A stretch of DNA of 5,834 nucleotides. Origin: JAKEHA01 sp964560355 (lineage in GTDB: Bacteria > Krumholzibacteriota > Krumholzibacteriia > WVZY01 > JAKEHA01). Below are positions 5,684 to 5,834 of the stretch, piece by piece; within the stretch, counting starts at the first letter, position 1, and the number at the start of each line of letters is the position of its first letter. A program made the position numbers and the translations under genes. The stretch lies in assembly GCA_964560355.1 (NCBI GenBank), contig CAZLLI010000137.1, forward strand, positions 1 through 5,834, given 5' to 3'. The notes under the pieces are model-generated. The model searched no databases. It had not been told where the DNA came from and worked only from the letters and a program-made list of their open reading frames with translations.

Positions 5684-5834
5684 TTATCGGTAGATCTCGG
5701 AGCCGCCGTCCTTGAATTCGCGCGCTTTCTGCGCCAGGCCCACTTCGATCGCCTGGGATTCCGTCATGCCGTGGCGCTCGGCGTACGCGCGCACGTCTTC
5801 GGTGATCTTCATCGAGCAGAAGTGCGGCCCGCAC
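5684..5834 (-). CDS. thiC: Phosphomethylpyrimidine synthase ThiC, C-terminal end (partial)
   Basis: Only the last 49 codons are in the window; the gene continues past its right edge. They begin CGPHFCSMKITEDVRAYAER and end KDGGSEIYR before a TAA. ThiC is the cytoplasmic radical-SAM enzyme that rearranges aminoimidazole ribotide into hydroxymethylpyrimidine phosphate, the pyrimidine half of thiamine. Its unusual C-terminal CX2CX4C motif binds the 4Fe-4S cluster; the second and third cysteines of that motif are visible as C-GPHF-C, and the first should lie three residues upstream, outside the window. The SMKIT-DVR-YA continuation is characteristic of the family. The C-terminal tail looks intact, with no sign of truncation. 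A TPP riboswitch, if present, would be at the unseen 5' end. No thiamine gene follows it here; the next gene on the strand is an unrelated lipoprotein. Confidence 0.95.
   Translation of the reverse strand, partial: CGPHFCSMKITEDVRAYAERHGMTESQAIEVGLAQKAREFKDGGSEIYR

Noticed and set aside
5683..5688. GATAAT on the minus strand as a -10 element for the lipoprotein gene
   Set aside because: It overlaps the thiC stop codon and no TTGACA-like hexamer lies 16-18 bases upstream, so I cannot support a promoter.
4755..5834. A 359-codon minus-strand open frame spanning thiC and the lipoprotein start
   Set aside because: It is in a different frame from both the recognisable ThiC C-terminus and the lipoprotein, and its product is Arg-rich without any motif.
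1..5834. Search for tRNA, rRNA, CRISPR, insertion sequences or attachment sites
   Set aside because: No tRNA-like arms, evenly spaced direct repeats with unique spacers, transposase motifs or terminal inverted repeats were seen; the repeats present are all coding periodicities.

Overview
The window is GC-rich throughout (roughly two thirds G+C by eye) and densely coding. It appears to be chromosomal DNA from a Gram-negative bacterium: one gene encodes a lipoprotein whose lipobox is not followed by an Asp retention signal. The combination of an ECF sigma factor, a zinc-finger anti-sigma factor, an exported HEAT-repeat protein and a DUF4097-like repeat protein is reminiscent of uncultivated or environmental lineages such as Gemmatimonadota, Acidobacteriota, Eisenbacteria or Krumholzibacteriota, and possibly Myxococcota. 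That placement is inference; no marker here fixes the phylum. No mobile element, CRISPR array, tRNA or rRNA was seen.

Layout. Positions 1-3631 (+ strand) form one tight cluster of four genes: the 3' part of a DUF4097-like beta-repeat protein (1-486, cut by the window start), an ECF RNA polymerase sigma factor (487-1083), a zf-HC2 membrane anti-sigma factor (1080-2006) and an exported TPR plus HEAT-repeat protein (2021-3631). The first junction is TGAATG with no gap, the second is a 4-base ATGA overlap, and the third is a 14-base gap with a strong ribosome binding site. The cluster ends at a perfect 32-base palindrome (3659-3690) in the convergent intergenic gap. On the minus strand lie a 630-residue secreted lipoprotein of unknown function (5590-3698) and, upstream of it, the last 49 codons of thiC, phosphomethylpyrimidine synthase (5834-5684).

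How the genes may work together. The sigma/anti-sigma pair is a standard extracytoplasmic-signalling switch: the zinc-finger domain would hold the sigma factor at the membrane until a signal reaches the periplasmic part of the anti-sigma factor. Co-transcription with an exported helical solenoid protein and a beta-repeat surface-type protein suggests an envelope-sensing or envelope-remodelling module. The two repeat proteins could be sensors, modulators of the anti-sigma factor, or simply targets of the sigma factor; the sequence does not decide between these. The lipoprotein and thiC are on the opposite strand and probably belong to separate transcription units.

The most noteworthy structural points are the twelve-unit, almost exactly 32-residue solenoid of the HEAT protein, the 9-residue periodicity of the first protein, the single in-frame stop that alone separates the first protein from the sigma factor, and the uncharacterised three-part lipoprotein.
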